This document shows, in pieces, positions 8,374-16,745 of a DNA stretch of 64,000 nt. Position numbers and translations under genes: made by a program. Below the pieces are notes generated by a model. It was not told where the DNA came from. It saw nothing but the letters and a program-made list of their open reading frames with translations, and ran no database searches. How positions within the stretch are numbered: the first letter of the stretch is position 1; each line of letters begins with the position of its first letter. The DNA is from an uncultured Leucobacter sp. (GTDB lineage: Bacteria > Actinomycetota > Actinomycetes > Actinomycetales > Microbacteriaceae): positions 1 to 64,000 of the forward strand of contig CALCJF010000060.1 in assembly GCA_937967375.1 (NCBI GenBank). The letters run 5' to 3'.

Positions 8374-8868
8374 ATGCGAAATGCACAGGGCACCAGATCG
8401 GTCGGCATCGCGCTCGACTCGCTCGACTTCGAGATCGTGCGCAGGCTCAGCGCTGATCCCACGCTCACCAATAAAGCGCTCGCGACGCTGCTCGACGTCG
8501 CGGAATCAACCTGCGCCTACCGAGTGCGCAGGCTGCGCGAGTCGAACGTGATTCGCGCGCGCCGCCTCGAGCTCGACCACGCGCAGCTTGGCTACTCGCT
8601 GAACGCAGTCATCATGATCGTGCTCACGAACCACTCGCGCGAGACCGTAGACCGCTTCATGACGAGCATGGTGCGAGCGCCGAACGTGCTGCAGGTGATG
8701 AACCTCACGGGGCGCTACGACTTCATGGTGACCGTCGCCGTGGCCGATGCCGAGCAACTGCGAACCTTTGTGCTCGATCACGTCACCGTGCACCCGTCGG
8801 TGCGCGGCACCGAGACGCACATCATCTTCGACATGCGCGAGGGGGAGTGGGTGCCAGCCAGCGCGTAG
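8374..8868 (+). CDS. Lrp/AsnC-family transcriptional regulator
   Basis: Feast/famine regulator (164 residues) with an N-terminal winged helix-turn-helix (LDSLDFEIVRRLSADPTLTN then KALATLLDVAESTCAYRVRRL) and a C-terminal RAM ligand-binding domain (VLQVMNLTGRYDFMVTVAVAD). Such proteins form octamers and sense amino acids. I chose ATG 8374 because GGAAGG lies 8 bp upstream; an ATG at 8359 adds five residues. It is divergent from the trans-sulfuration lyase and probably activates it, by analogy with the many AsnC-lyase pairs in Actinobacteria. Confidence 0.9.
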   Translation: MRNAQGTRSVGIALDSLDFEIVRRLSADPTLTNKALATLLDVAESTCAYRVRRLRESNVIRARRLELDHAQLGYSLNAVIMIVLTNHSRETVDRFMTSMVRAPNVLQVMNLTGRYDFMVTVAVADAEQLRTFVLDHVTVHPSVRGTETHIIFDMREGEWVPASA

Positions 8869-8929
8869 CGGCAGCGCCTGCAGCGACAGGTCTGCTGCGG
8901 TGCCGCCGAGCTCACTCCGACCCCGGCCA

Positions 8930-9005
8930 ATGTATACAGTTCCTGCCGATGTGACCCTTTTGTGGGCTTCAAAGCGGGTACTTCGGCGAAATCTGGGTAC
9001 ATCGG
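8930..9005. repeat. Left copy of a diverged 76-bp direct repeat
   Basis: Aligned without gaps against 10155-10230 I count 48 identities in 76. Both copies share the end sequences ATGTA.AC and TACATCGG and an internal TGCCGA. The copy also contains an inverted repeat, CCGATGTGACCC (8946-8957) with GGGTACATCGG (8995-9005). Its loop TTCGGCGAAATCTGG recurs at 16637. Confidence 0.6.
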
Positions 9006-9105
9006 GTTCGTCCCGTTCTTCGCTCACAAGGCTCGGCTCGAGTGGCTTATCCACAACTTTCGAGAATCGCCCACGTTGCTTCGAGAATTGCATGAAACTC
9101 AGTGC

Positions 9106-10095
9106 ATGACGCTGTCGCCTACTGAACTGATCGCAAAGCTCGAGCCGTCACTGATCGTGCCGGGTCGCGACAGTGATTATGTCGCCGCAACGGGCAAGTT
9201 TCGAGCATCCGCAACCGACCACACTCGCATCTATTGGGGCGCCTACTTGCCCAACCAGCTTTGGGATCAACTCACGGCCGAAGCGCAGCATCTCGCGCGA
9301 ATGCTTGCCGCTCAACAAGCCGCTTGTGGTGCGCTCGTGTTTTCGCACAAGTCTGCAGCGGTGCTGTTGGGTTTGCCGATTTATGGTGAGCTGGGCTCTC
9401 GAGTGCACGTCGTCGGGTCAGTTGCAGCGTCTGGCAAATCGACGAGGGGTGTAGTTCGGCACCGAGCTGACCTCTTAGATGAGGACGTGGTCGAGGTCTC
9501 GGGGATGATGTGTACCTCGCCTGACCGAACCATTCTCGATCTCGCGCGTTTCGAGCAGGCTGAAACCGCGCTCGCTGCGGCTGACGGTTATCTACGTAGA
9601 GAGTTCAAGGTTTCGCATAAAGTCGATTGGTCGCGCGTGTTTGAGTGGCAAGATGACATGGCTACAAGGATCGGCAGAATCCGCGGGCGCAATGGAGCCG
9701 CTGGCGCGCAACGCCTCATAGCGCTGGCCGACCCTCGAATCGACTCAGTGCTCGAAAGCATCAGCCACTTGCAACTGAAGCGACTCAAGTTCGAGGTTGA
9801 GATTCAGGTACCTGTGCCGGCGCCTCACGGCCGAATGTACTACGTGGACTTTGAACTTCTCGGACTTGACCTCTTTGGTGAGTGTGACGGCAAACAAAAG
9901 TACATCGACGCGAGACTGAGAAGGGGGAAGACGGCCGCAGAGGTCGTGTATGACGAGAAGCGGCGACAAGACTGGATCTGCAAGCGAGAACGCAAAGACA
10001 TGGTGCGGTGGGGTTACCCCGAAGTTCCGACTGCACGAAAACTGGGCATGCACCTGATGGGCCTAGGGGTTCCTGTGCCTCGAATGCCGCGGTAG
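9106..10095 (+). CDS. AbiEi-like / nuclease-like hypothetical protein
   Basis: 329 residues from the ATG at 9106. The N-terminal half resembles the AbiEi antitoxin-type winged helix plus domain common in actinobacterial orphan genes (FSHKSAAVLLGLPIYGELG; SPDRTILDLARFEQAE). The C-terminal third has a pattern of acidic residues and lysine like a Vsr/PD-(D/E)XK endonuclease core: YVDFELLGLDLFGECDGKQKY minus its last residues, then VVYDEKRRQDWICKR. No toxin gene adjoins it, so a classical AbiE pair is not supported. Codon use is less GC-biased than in the neighbours, and diverged 76-bp repeats lie on both sides, suggesting an acquired islet. The start is uncertain; the frame is open back to 8962 but that part looks non-coding. 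Function unknown. Confidence 0.65.
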   Translation: MTLSPTELIAKLEPSLIVPGRDSDYVAATGKFRASATDHTRIYWGAYLPNQLWDQLTAEAQHLARMLAAQQAACGALVFSHKSAAVLLGLPIYGELGSRVHVVGSVAASGKSTRGVVRHRADLLDEDVVEVSGMMCTSPDRTILDLARFEQAETALAAADGYLRREFKVSHKVDWSRVFEWQDDMATRIGRIRGRNGAAGAQRLIALADPRIDSVLESISHLQLKRLKFEVEIQVPVPAPHGRMYYVDFELLGLDLFGECDGKQKYIDARLRRGKTAAEVVYDEKRRQDWICKRERKDMVRWGYPEVPTARKLGMHLMGLGVPVPRMPR

Positions 10096-10154
10096 CGGCG
10101 CGTGTATGTGCCGCCTGCGTGCGAGACCGTGAGCGTGTGTGAGGCCGCATCCCG

Positions 10155-10230
10155 ATGTACACGTTTCTTGCCGACGTACACGATTTGCCGGCCGCAGAAC
10201 TGGTCCTTTGGTGCGAAGCATATACATCGG
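10155..10230. repeat. Right copy of a diverged 76-bp direct repeat
   Basis: Partner of 8930-9005. It additionally contains a 19-bp internal tandem, each half starting CCGAYGTACACG. It lies just after the AbiEi-like gene. Confidence 0.6.
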
Positions 10231-10301
10231 CGGGGTTGTCCCGGGTAGGGGCGTGACGGGGCGGGGACGGGGTGGCTGAGCGGGGCCCGGTGCGGCAGCA
10301 T

Positions 10302-10377
10302 CTATTGCGGTCGCGCCAAGCGCGCGCAAGCCCTACGGCTCGCGCGTAGCGGCACCGCCTATTGCGGCCGCGCCAAG
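10302..10377. repeat. Short direct repeat spanning the PucR stop codon, with hairpin between
   Basis: The 19-mer at 10302-10320 matches 10359-10377 at 18 of 19 positions. The second copy encodes the last residues and stop of the PucR gene, read leftward, so the gene's 3' end has been partly duplicated. Between them, GCGCGCAAGCC and GGCTCGCGCG form a hairpin that could terminate the PucR transcript. Confidence 0.65.
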
Positions 10378-12020
10378 AGCGCGACCGTGAGCGCGGCGAT
10401 CGTCTCGCCGTCTGCGAGGCTCGCCCCGAGCAGATCTTCGATGAGGTCGAGCCGCTGATAGAACACCGACCGCGACAGCCGCGCCTCCTGCGCCGCGAGT
10501 GAGCGGTTCGCCGGGTGCGCCAGATAGGCGGCGAGCACGCGCAGCAGGTCGCCGCTGTGACCAGGCCCCGACACCCTGTCGTGCTCGACGATCGGGCCCA
10601 GCATGTCTGCCGTGAACTGCTGCAGCTCGGGCGCTCCGGCGAGCGACCGCACCAGGTGCGCGAGCGGCTGCCGCTCCGCGTGCTGCACCGTGACACGCCC
10701 CACCTCTGACGACGCCGCCAACCGCCCGGCCGCGCGCAACTGCTCGAGAGAAGCAACGAGCTGACGCAGCCTTGACCCGGGTGCCCCGAGCGCCAGGTGC
10801 GCGCGCCAGGCCGCGGGCGTTGGGTCTGGTACGAGCATGTCGAGCTCGTGCGCAAGTCGCACGGCGAGCAGCGGGGCACCCCGCCCCTCGTTCAAGCCGA
10901 GACGCGCGTCGCCCTCGGGCAGCGACACGATCGCGAGCAGCGAGCCGTCGCCCTCGTCGGCGATCAGCACCCGGCCCTCGGGCGCCACCGCGCGCCGCAG
11001 CGAGGTTTCGAGAATGGCATGCGCGAGCGATTCGTGGGCGCCAAAATCACCGGTTCCCTGCAATGTCGCAGCGAGGATCACCCGGCCCGCAATCGGCAGT
11101 CCCGCCGCGGTGAGCTGCGCCTCGAGCTCGGTGTCGTTGCGGTAGCGACCGCTCAGCAAGGCTTCGAATACCCGCTTCGAGGCGAGTTGCAGCCACTGGT
11201 CAGAACTCGTGTCGGCGAGCCTGCCAAGTGCCAGCGCGAATGCTCCGAGTTCGAGCACCGTGCGCCTGCCCGCCGGGTGGGGCGGGCCAGGCAGCGCGGT
11301 CAAGAAGCCCCACCGGCTGCCGCGCGCCTCAACGGGCACGCGGGCGCTCGCCGCAGGCAACACCGGTTCGCCCCCCGCCCCCCAGGGCACGAGGGTCTGG
11401 GCTGGATCCTCGCCCTGCATCGCCACCGCGACCACTCGGTGAGCCGAGTCTTCGAGCACGACCGGGCACCCCAAGGTCGCTGCGAGACGCTCGACCACGT
11501 AGTCGACGGGGCTGCGGTTGAGCCCGAGCTCGGTGAGCATCTTGTGCACTTCTTCGCGCGCCTGCAGCGCTTCGGTCTGCGCGGCGAGAATGCGCTGGTG
11601 CACGCGCTGGGTGATCTGCACGAAGCGCACCTCGCGGCGCAGCACGATCAGCGGCACTCCGGCGGCGTCGCAGGCCGCGATCAGTTCGGTGGGCACCTCG
11701 TCGAACGCGATGCCGAGTTCGAGCAGGATCGCGGCAACCCCGACGCCCCCCGCCCCTGTGAGCGTGATTGCGAAGCGAGTGAGTGCCGCGGTGTCGCGCG
11801 GCCAGCCCGCGCCCGTGGTGAGCACGAGCTCGCCGCCGTCGACGAGCTCTGCGGCGCCGGCGCCGGCGACGACGTGCGCCCACCTGATCGCGCGTTCGAG
11901 GCCTTGGCCGCCGGCCACGAGCTCTGGCTCACCCGCCTGCACCTCTTGCAGCTCGAGCATCTCGGCGACTGAGGGCAGCGACGACTGCTCGGCTTGACCG
12001 GTTGGTGCGGCGAGGCTCAT
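10359..12020 (-). CDS. PucR-family transcriptional regulator
   Basis: 553 residues. The N-terminal PucR ligand-sensing domain (VAEMLELQEVQAGEPELVAGG through VGVAAILLELGIAFDEVP, with LIVLRREVRFVQITQRVHQRI) is followed by a GGDEF-like central region and a C-terminal HTH_30 domain (VLAAYLAHPANRSLAAQEARL, SRSVFYQRLDLIEDLLG). These proteins usually activate catabolic operons in response to the substrate. It is divergent from mmsA and the class III aminotransferase, and a 15-bp palindrome lies 9 bp upstream of its start. The control of that operon is inferred from position. Confidence 0.9.
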   Translation of the reverse strand: MSLAAPTGQAEQSSLPSVAEMLELQEVQAGEPELVAGGQGLERAIRWAHVVAGAGAAELVDGGELVLTTGAGWPRDTAALTRFAITLTGAGGVGVAAILLELGIAFDEVPTELIAACDAAGVPLIVLRREVRFVQITQRVHQRILAAQTEALQAREEVHKMLTELGLNRSPVDYVVERLAATLGCPVVLEDSAHRVVAVAMQGEDPAQTLVPWGAGGEPVLPAASARVPVEARGSRWGFLTALPGPPHPAGRRTVLELGAFALALGRLADTSSDQWLQLASKRVFEALLSGRYRNDTELEAQLTAAGLPIAGRVILAATLQGTGDFGAHESLAHAILETSLRRAVAPEGRVLIADEGDGSLLAIVSLPEGDARLGLNEGRGAPLLAVRLAHELDMLVPDPTPAAWRAHLALGAPGSRLRQLVASLEQLRAAGRLAASSEVGRVTVQHAERQPLAHLVRSLAGAPELQQFTADMLGPIVEHDRVSGPGHSGDLLRVLAAYLAHPANRSLAAQEARLSRSVFYQRLDLIEDLLGASLADGETIAALTVALLARPQ

Positions 12021-12028
12021 GCCTCAAC

Positions 12029-12043
12029 CATACAAACTGTATG
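12029..12043. promoter_or_regulatory. Candidate PucR operator
   Basis: Perfect inverted repeat CATACA-aac-TGTATG between the divergent PucR and mmsA genes. Two further palindromes lie closer to mmsA: CCGAGCGCTCGG (12072-12083) and CGCATtATGCG (12115-12125). Confidence 0.55.
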
Positions 12044-12189
12044 AGAAGAGCGCCAGTTTGAGATGGTCTGCCCGAGCGCTCGGCAGTGATCCCTTGTGAT
12101 ACTTGAAAGGATCGCGCATTATGCGACCGAACAGTTTGACCAATACTCGTCAGACTCGTAAAGAAGATACGCACCGAGAGGGCCAGCCC

Positions 12190-13674
12190 ATGGCACGCAT
12201 TCCCCACGTCATCGCCGGTGAGAAAGTCACCGACGCCGAGCGCACCCAGCCCGTCTACAACCCCGCCACCGGCGAGGTGCAGCACGAGCTCGGCATCGCT
12301 TCGGTTGCAACCGTCGAGCAGGCCATCGCTGCGGCACAGGCAGCGCTGCCGGCATGGCGCAAGACCAGCCTGACCAAGCGCGCAGACGTCTTCTTCAACC
12401 TGCGCCAGCTGCTCAAGCAGCGCACCCCCGAGCTTGCCGCAATCGTGACCAGCGAGCACGGAAAGGTGCTCTCTGACGCTGCGGGCGAGGTCGCACGCGG
12501 CCTCGAGAACGTCGAGTTCGCGTCAGGCCTGCTGCACCTCTTGAAAGGCGAGCGCGACGAGCAGGTTTCGACCGGCATCGACGTGCACTCGATCAAGCAG
12601 CCCGTCGGCGTGGTCGCGGCGATCACCCCCTTCAACTTCCCGGTGATGGTTCCGCTCTGGATGATCGCCAGCGCAATCGCATGCGGCAACACCGTCGTGC
12701 TGAAGCCCAGCGAGCGCGACCCCAGCGCCTCGGTCTTCCTCGCAGATCTCTTCCGCGAAGCAGGCCTGCCAGACGGCGTGCTGAACGTCGTGCACGGTGA
12801 CAAGGTCGCAGTCGACACGCTGCTCGACAGCCCCGACGTGAAGGCCGTCAGCTTCGTCGGCTCGACGCCGATCGCCAAGTACATCTACGAGAAGGCAGCT
12901 GCAAACGGCAAGCGCGTGCAGGCACTCGGCGGTGCAAAGAACCACATGCTGGTCATGCCCGACGCAGACCTCAAGGTCACTGCTGACGCCGCGATCTCGG
13001 CAGCCTACGGTTCGGCCGGCGAGCGCTGCATGGCGGTCTCGGTGCTCGTGGCAGTCGGCGACGTCGCCGACAAGCTCGTTCCCGAGCTCACCAGCCGCAT
13101 CGCTGACCTCAAGATCGGTGATGGCACCGATCCTTCGAGCGAGATGGGCCCGCTCATCACCGCAGAGGCGAAGGCTCGCGTCGAGTCGTACGTTGCAGGC
13201 GCCGAGGCAGAGGGCGCAACCGTGGTTGTCGACGGCCGCGAGGCGAAGTTCGAGGGCAATGGTTTCTTCACGGGTGTCAGCCTGATCGACCACGTGAAGA
13301 CCGACAGCAAGGTCTACCTCGAGGAGATCTTCGGCCCGGTGCTCGCGATCGTTCGCGTGAACAGCTACGAAGAGGGCCTGCAGCTCATCAACGACCACCA
13401 GTTCGGCAACGGCACCGCGATCTTCACCCGTGACGGTGGCACCGCGCGCGCCTTCGAGTTTGACGTTGAGGCAGGCATGGTCGGCATCAACGTGCCGATC
13501 CCAGTGCCCGTCGGCGCGTTCTCGTTCGGTGGCTGGAAGGATTCGCTCTTCGGCAGCTCGCACATCTATGGCCCCGAGTCGATCGAGTTCTACACCCGCT
13601 CGAAGGTCGTCACCACCAAGTGGCCGAACCCCGACCAGTCGAAGATCGACCTCGGCTTCCCGAGCAACAGCTAA
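12190..13674 (+). CDS. mmsA: CoA-acylating methylmalonate-semialdehyde dehydrogenase
   Basis: Converts malonate semialdehyde or methylmalonate semialdehyde plus CoA and NAD+ to acetyl-CoA or propionyl-CoA and CO2 in the cytosol. 494 residues, the normal length. The family-specific active site GSAGERCMAVSV places the catalytic cysteine at about 280. The NAD-binding TPFNFPVMVP, KPSERDPSA and GGAKNHMLVMPDAD motifs are present, the last distinguishing MmsA from ordinary aldehyde dehydrogenases. I chose ATG 12190, preceded by GAGAGGG 8 bp upstream; the frame is open back to 12103. It lies 17 bp upstream of the aminotransferase, which would produce its substrate. Divergent from PucR. Confidence 0.93.
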   Translation: MARIPHVIAGEKVTDAERTQPVYNPATGEVQHELGIASVATVEQAIAAAQAALPAWRKTSLTKRADVFFNLRQLLKQRTPELAAIVTSEHGKVLSDAAGEVARGLENVEFASGLLHLLKGERDEQVSTGIDVHSIKQPVGVVAAITPFNFPVMVPLWMIASAIACGNTVVLKPSERDPSASVFLADLFREAGLPDGVLNVVHGDKVAVDTLLDSPDVKAVSFVGSTPIAKYIYEKAAANGKRVQALGGAKNHMLVMPDADLKVTADAAISAAYGSAGERCMAVSVLVAVGDVADKLVPELTSRIADLKIGDGTDPSSEMGPLITAEAKARVESYVAGAEAEGATVVVDGREAKFEGNGFFTGVSLIDHVKTDSKVYLEEIFGPVLAIVRVNSYEEGLQLINDHQFGNGTAIFTRDGGTARAFEFDVEAGMVGINVPIPVPVGAFSFGGWKDSLFGSSHIYGPESIEFYTRSKVVTTKWPNPDQSKIDLGFPSNS

Positions 13675-13691
13675 GTCCGAGAGAGCAGACA

Positions 13692-15083
13692 ATGACTGAC
13701 TACATCGATCTGAACGGCGAAGCACAGAGCTTCGGCGACACCGCCGCCCAGCGCGAGGTGCGCGAGAACGATCGCAACTACGTCTTCCACTCGTGGTCGG
13801 CGCAGGGGCAGATCAACCCTCTGCCCATCGCCAAGGGCGAGGGCGTGCGGTTCTGGGACTACGACGGCAACGAGTACCTCGACTTCTCGTCGCAGCTCGT
13901 GAACCTGAACCTCGGCCACCAGCATCCGGGTCTCGTCAAGGCGATCCAGGATCAGGCCGGTCGCCTCGCCACGATCCAGCCCGCACTCGCGAACGACGTG
14001 CGAGGCGAGCTCGCCAAGCGCATCGTCGAGCATTCTTTCGACGGTGCCCGCTCGGTGTTCTTCACCAACGGCGGCGCAGAAGCAATCGAGTACGCGGTGC
14101 GTCTGGCCCGGCAGTCGAGCGGCAAGCGCAAGATTCTCTCTCGCTACCGCTCGTACCACGGCTCGACCGGCACCGCGATCACCATGACCGGTGAGCCGCG
14201 CCGCTGGGCGAACGACGTCATCGACGGCGAGGTCGTGCACTTCTTCGGCCCGTACGCCTACCGCAGCGCGTTCTTCGCGTCGACTCCCGAAGAAGAGTCG
14301 CAGCGGGCGCTCGCTCATCTCGAGCAGCAGATTCAGCTCGAGGGTGCAAGCACCATCGCGGCCATCGTGCTCGAGACCGTCACCGGCACCAACGGCGTGC
14401 TCGTGCCGCCGCCCGGCTACCTGCCCGGCGTGCGCGCACTCTGCGACAAGTACGGCATTCTGATGATCTGCGACGAGGTCATGGTTGGCTTCGGCCGCAC
14501 CGGCGAGTGGTTCGCGTACCAGGCGTTCGATGTCGCACCCGACCTCGTCACCTTCGCCAAGGGCGTCAACTCGGGTTACGTGCCGCTGGGCGGCGTCGTA
14601 ATTTCTGAGGCGATTCACAAGGCATTCGAGGATCGCAGCTTCCCCGGCGGGCTCACCTACTCGGGCCACCCGCTCGCGTGTGCTGCCGGCGTCGCTACCT
14701 TCGACATCTTCGAAGCAGAGGGCATCATCGAGCGCGTGCGCGATCTCGGCTCGCGTGTGGTGGAGCCCCGCCTGCGCGAGATGGCAGAGAAGCACCCGTC
14801 GGTGGGCGAGTACCGCGGCAAGGGCCTGTTCTGGGCGCTCGAACTGGTGCTCGACCGCGAGACGCACGAGGCGCTCGTGCCGTTCAACGCTGCGGGCGAG
14901 GCGGCAGCACCATTCAACGCGGTGGTCGCGGCCTGCAAGAACGCCGGCCTGTGGCCGTTCGCTGCCGGCAACCGCCTGCAGATCGCCCCGCCGCTGATCA
15001 TCAGCGAGGAAGATCTGGTGAAGGGTCTCGACATCATTGACGAGGCGCTGACCGTCGCAGACGGCTACTATCAGGGCAACTAG
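13692..15083 (+). CDS. Class III omega-amino acid aminotransferase
   Basis: PLP-dependent transaminase of subgroup III, 463 residues. Visible: TNGGAEAIEYAVRLAR (phosphate-binding), YRSYHGSTGTAI, CDEVMVGFGRTGEW (PLP aspartate at 261) and FAKGVNSGYVPLGG (Schiff-base lysine at about 290). Such enzymes transfer the terminal amino group of beta-alanine, beta-aminoisobutyrate, GABA or taurine to pyruvate or 2-oxoglutarate. Coupling to mmsA, whose substrate is a 3-carbon semialdehyde, favours beta-alanine or beta-aminoisobutyrate as donor. ATG 13692 was chosen because it lies just after the mmsA stop and begins the family sequence. A clear hairpin follows the gene. Confidence 0.9.
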   Translation: MTDYIDLNGEAQSFGDTAAQREVRENDRNYVFHSWSAQGQINPLPIAKGEGVRFWDYDGNEYLDFSSQLVNLNLGHQHPGLVKAIQDQAGRLATIQPALANDVRGELAKRIVEHSFDGARSVFFTNGGAEAIEYAVRLARQSSGKRKILSRYRSYHGSTGTAITMTGEPRRWANDVIDGEVVHFFGPYAYRSAFFASTPEEESQRALAHLEQQIQLEGASTIAAIVLETVTGTNGVLVPPPGYLPGVRALCDKYGILMICDEVMVGFGRTGEWFAYQAFDVAPDLVTFAKGVNSGYVPLGGVVISEAIHKAFEDRSFPGGLTYSGHPLACAAGVATFDIFEAEGIIERVRDLGSRVVEPRLREMAEKHPSVGEYRGKGLFWALELVLDRETHEALVPFNAAGEAAAPFNAVVAACKNAGLWPFAAGNRLQIAPPLIISEEDLVKGLDIIDEALTVADGYYQGN

Positions 15084-15098
15084 TTCAATTCGGGCACG

Positions 15099-15135
15099 GG
15101 GCTGCTGCGATCCTTTTCGGATCGTCTAGCAGCCC
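15099..15135 (+). terminator. Hairpin terminator after the aminotransferase
   Basis: GGGCTGCTGCGATCC pairs with GGATCGTCTAGCAGCCC (one two-base bulge) around a TTTTC loop, followed by a short T-containing stretch. It separates the mmsA-aminotransferase pair from the dehydrogenase that follows. Confidence 0.75.
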
Positions 15136-15198
15136 TTTGCCGCATCTTTTGAGTTTGTGGTGGGCGAATGCCAACCGTACCTAGGGCAAGGAAGCAAC

Positions 15199-16575
15199 AT
15201 GGCTAAGTATCGAGTGCAGAATCCCGCGACCGGCGAGATTCTTGAGACCTTCGAGAGCGCTACCGATGCGCAGATCGAGCAGGCCGTCGCGGCCGCCGAC
15301 ACGGTCTACCGCGAGTGGCGCGAGAAGAGCGTGCAGGAGCGTGCGAACGTCGTAAAGCGCGCGGCAGAGATCTTCGCAGAGCGGCGCGAGGAGCTCGCGC
15401 GGCTAATCGCCGTCGAGATGGGCAAGTCGATCGCCGAGAGTCTTGATGAGGTCGACTTCGCGACCGACATCATCGAGTACTACGCGGTGCACGGCCCCTC
15501 GCTGATCACCAGCTACGAGATCCCGTCGACGATTCCGGGCAAGGCCGTCATCGAGCAGCTGCCCGTCGGCGTGCTGGTTGGCGTCATGCCCTGGAACTTC
15601 CCCTACTACCAGGTAGCCCGTTTCGCGGCGCCGAATCTCGTGCTCGGCAACACTATTCTGCTGAAGCACGCCGACATCTGTGCGAGCTCGTCGCTCGCGA
15701 TGCAGCAGATCTTCGAAGAGGCCGGCGTGCCCGTCGGGGGCTACCAGAACGTCTTCGCTTCGCACGATCAGATCGCCTCGATGATCGCCGATGACCGCGT
15801 GCAGGGCATCTCGCTGACCGGCTCGGAGCGTGCCGGCGCTATTATTGGCGCGCAGGCAGGCCAGCACCTCAAGAAATGCGTGCTCGAGCTCGGCGGCATC
15901 GACCCCATGGTCGTGCTCGACTCCGACGACGTCGCCGCGGTCGCGGCCGAGGCGTGGAACTTCCGTGTCTACAACGGTGGCCAGGTCTGCAACTCGAACA
16001 AGCGCCTCATCGTGATGGACGACATCTACGACGACTTCGTCGAAGCGCTGGTGACGCTTGCCACCGGCCTCGAGCCCGGCGACCAGCTCGACTTGGCCGA
16101 GGGGCAGTATGCGCCGCTCTCGACCCGCGCGGCGGCCGAGACGGTGCACGCGCAGGTGCAGAAGGCCGTGGCCGAGGGTGCTCGTGTGCTCGCCGGCGGC
16201 GTAATCTCGGAGGGGCCGAGCGCCTACTACGCGCCGACCGTGCTGGTCGATGTGCCCCGCGACTCTGAGTCGTACGGCGAAGAGATCTTCGGACCGGTTG
16301 CAACCGTGTACCGCGTCTCGAGCGACGAGGAAGCGCTGGCGCTCGCCAACGACTGCGCGCTCGGGCTTGGCGGATCGGTCTTCTCGACCGACGAGGCTCG
16401 CGCCGCTCGCGTCGCCTCGCGTCTCGAGGTCGGCATGGCGCACGTCAATACGATCGCGGCCGAGGCGGCCGAGTTGCCCTTCGGCGGCGTGAAGCGCAGC
16501 GGCTTCGGTCGCGAGATGGGTCCGATCGGCATCGGCGAGTTCTCGAACAAGCGCCTCTACTTCGTCGCGAAGTAG
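15199..16575 (+). CDS. NAD(P)-dependent semialdehyde dehydrogenase (SSADH type)
   Basis: Aldehyde dehydrogenase superfamily, 458 residues. Catalytic cysteine about 264 in GGQVCNSNKR, general-base glutamate about 230 in VLELGGIDP, and PWNFPYYQV in the cofactor site. Sequence style is that of succinate-semialdehyde dehydrogenases (GabD/Sad group), which oxidise the product of GABA transamination to succinate. ATG 15199 has AAGGA upstream. It lies after a terminator, so it has its own promoter but sits with an omega-aminotransferase, and the set could handle GABA as well as beta-alanine. Exact substrate unproven. Confidence 0.88.
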   Translation: MAKYRVQNPATGEILETFESATDAQIEQAVAAADTVYREWREKSVQERANVVKRAAEIFAERREELARLIAVEMGKSIAESLDEVDFATDIIEYYAVHGPSLITSYEIPSTIPGKAVIEQLPVGVLVGVMPWNFPYYQVARFAAPNLVLGNTILLKHADICASSSLAMQQIFEEAGVPVGGYQNVFASHDQIASMIADDRVQGISLTGSERAGAIIGAQAGQHLKKCVLELGGIDPMVVLDSDDVAAVAAEAWNFRVYNGGQVCNSNKRLIVMDDIYDDFVEALVTLATGLEPGDQLDLAEGQYAPLSTRAAAETVHAQVQKAVAEGARVLAGGVISEGPSAYYAPTVLVDVPRDSESYGEEIFGPVATVYRVSSDEEALALANDCALGLGGSVFSTDEARAARVASRLEVGMAHVNTIAAEAAELPFGGVKRSGFGREMGPIGIGEFSNKRLYFVAK

Positions 16576-16606
16576 GCGCGCCCCTGAAGCGCGGAGTGCC
16601 CGCGTT

Positions 16607-16675
16607 GCGTGCGAGACCTGCACGGCGTACGAGAATTTCGGCGAATCTGGCCTACGTTGTGCTGATCTCGCACGC
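16607..16675. repeat. Long imperfect palindrome between convergent genes
   Basis: Arms 16607-16629 and 16653-16675 pair at 19 of 23 positions, starting GCGTGCGAGA. The 23-base loop includes TTCGGCGAATCTGG, almost identical to the loop at 8982-8996. It is the only structured element between two convergent genes, so it may work as a bidirectional terminator. Confidence 0.7.
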
Positions 16676-16745
16676 ATTGTAGCGAGTGCGGGTGCGAGCT
16701 ATTGCGGCTTACCCCCACCCTCGCTGCGTGTGCTTTCGAGCTGTG

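Noticed and set aside
9106..10095. Type IV toxin-antitoxin (AbiE) system
   Set aside because: Only the AbiEi-like part is present and no AbiEii nucleotidyltransferase gene lies on either side, so a working pair cannot be claimed.
12523..13725. 400-residue minus-strand frame opposite mmsA
   Set aside because: Antisense shadow of a conserved dehydrogenase.
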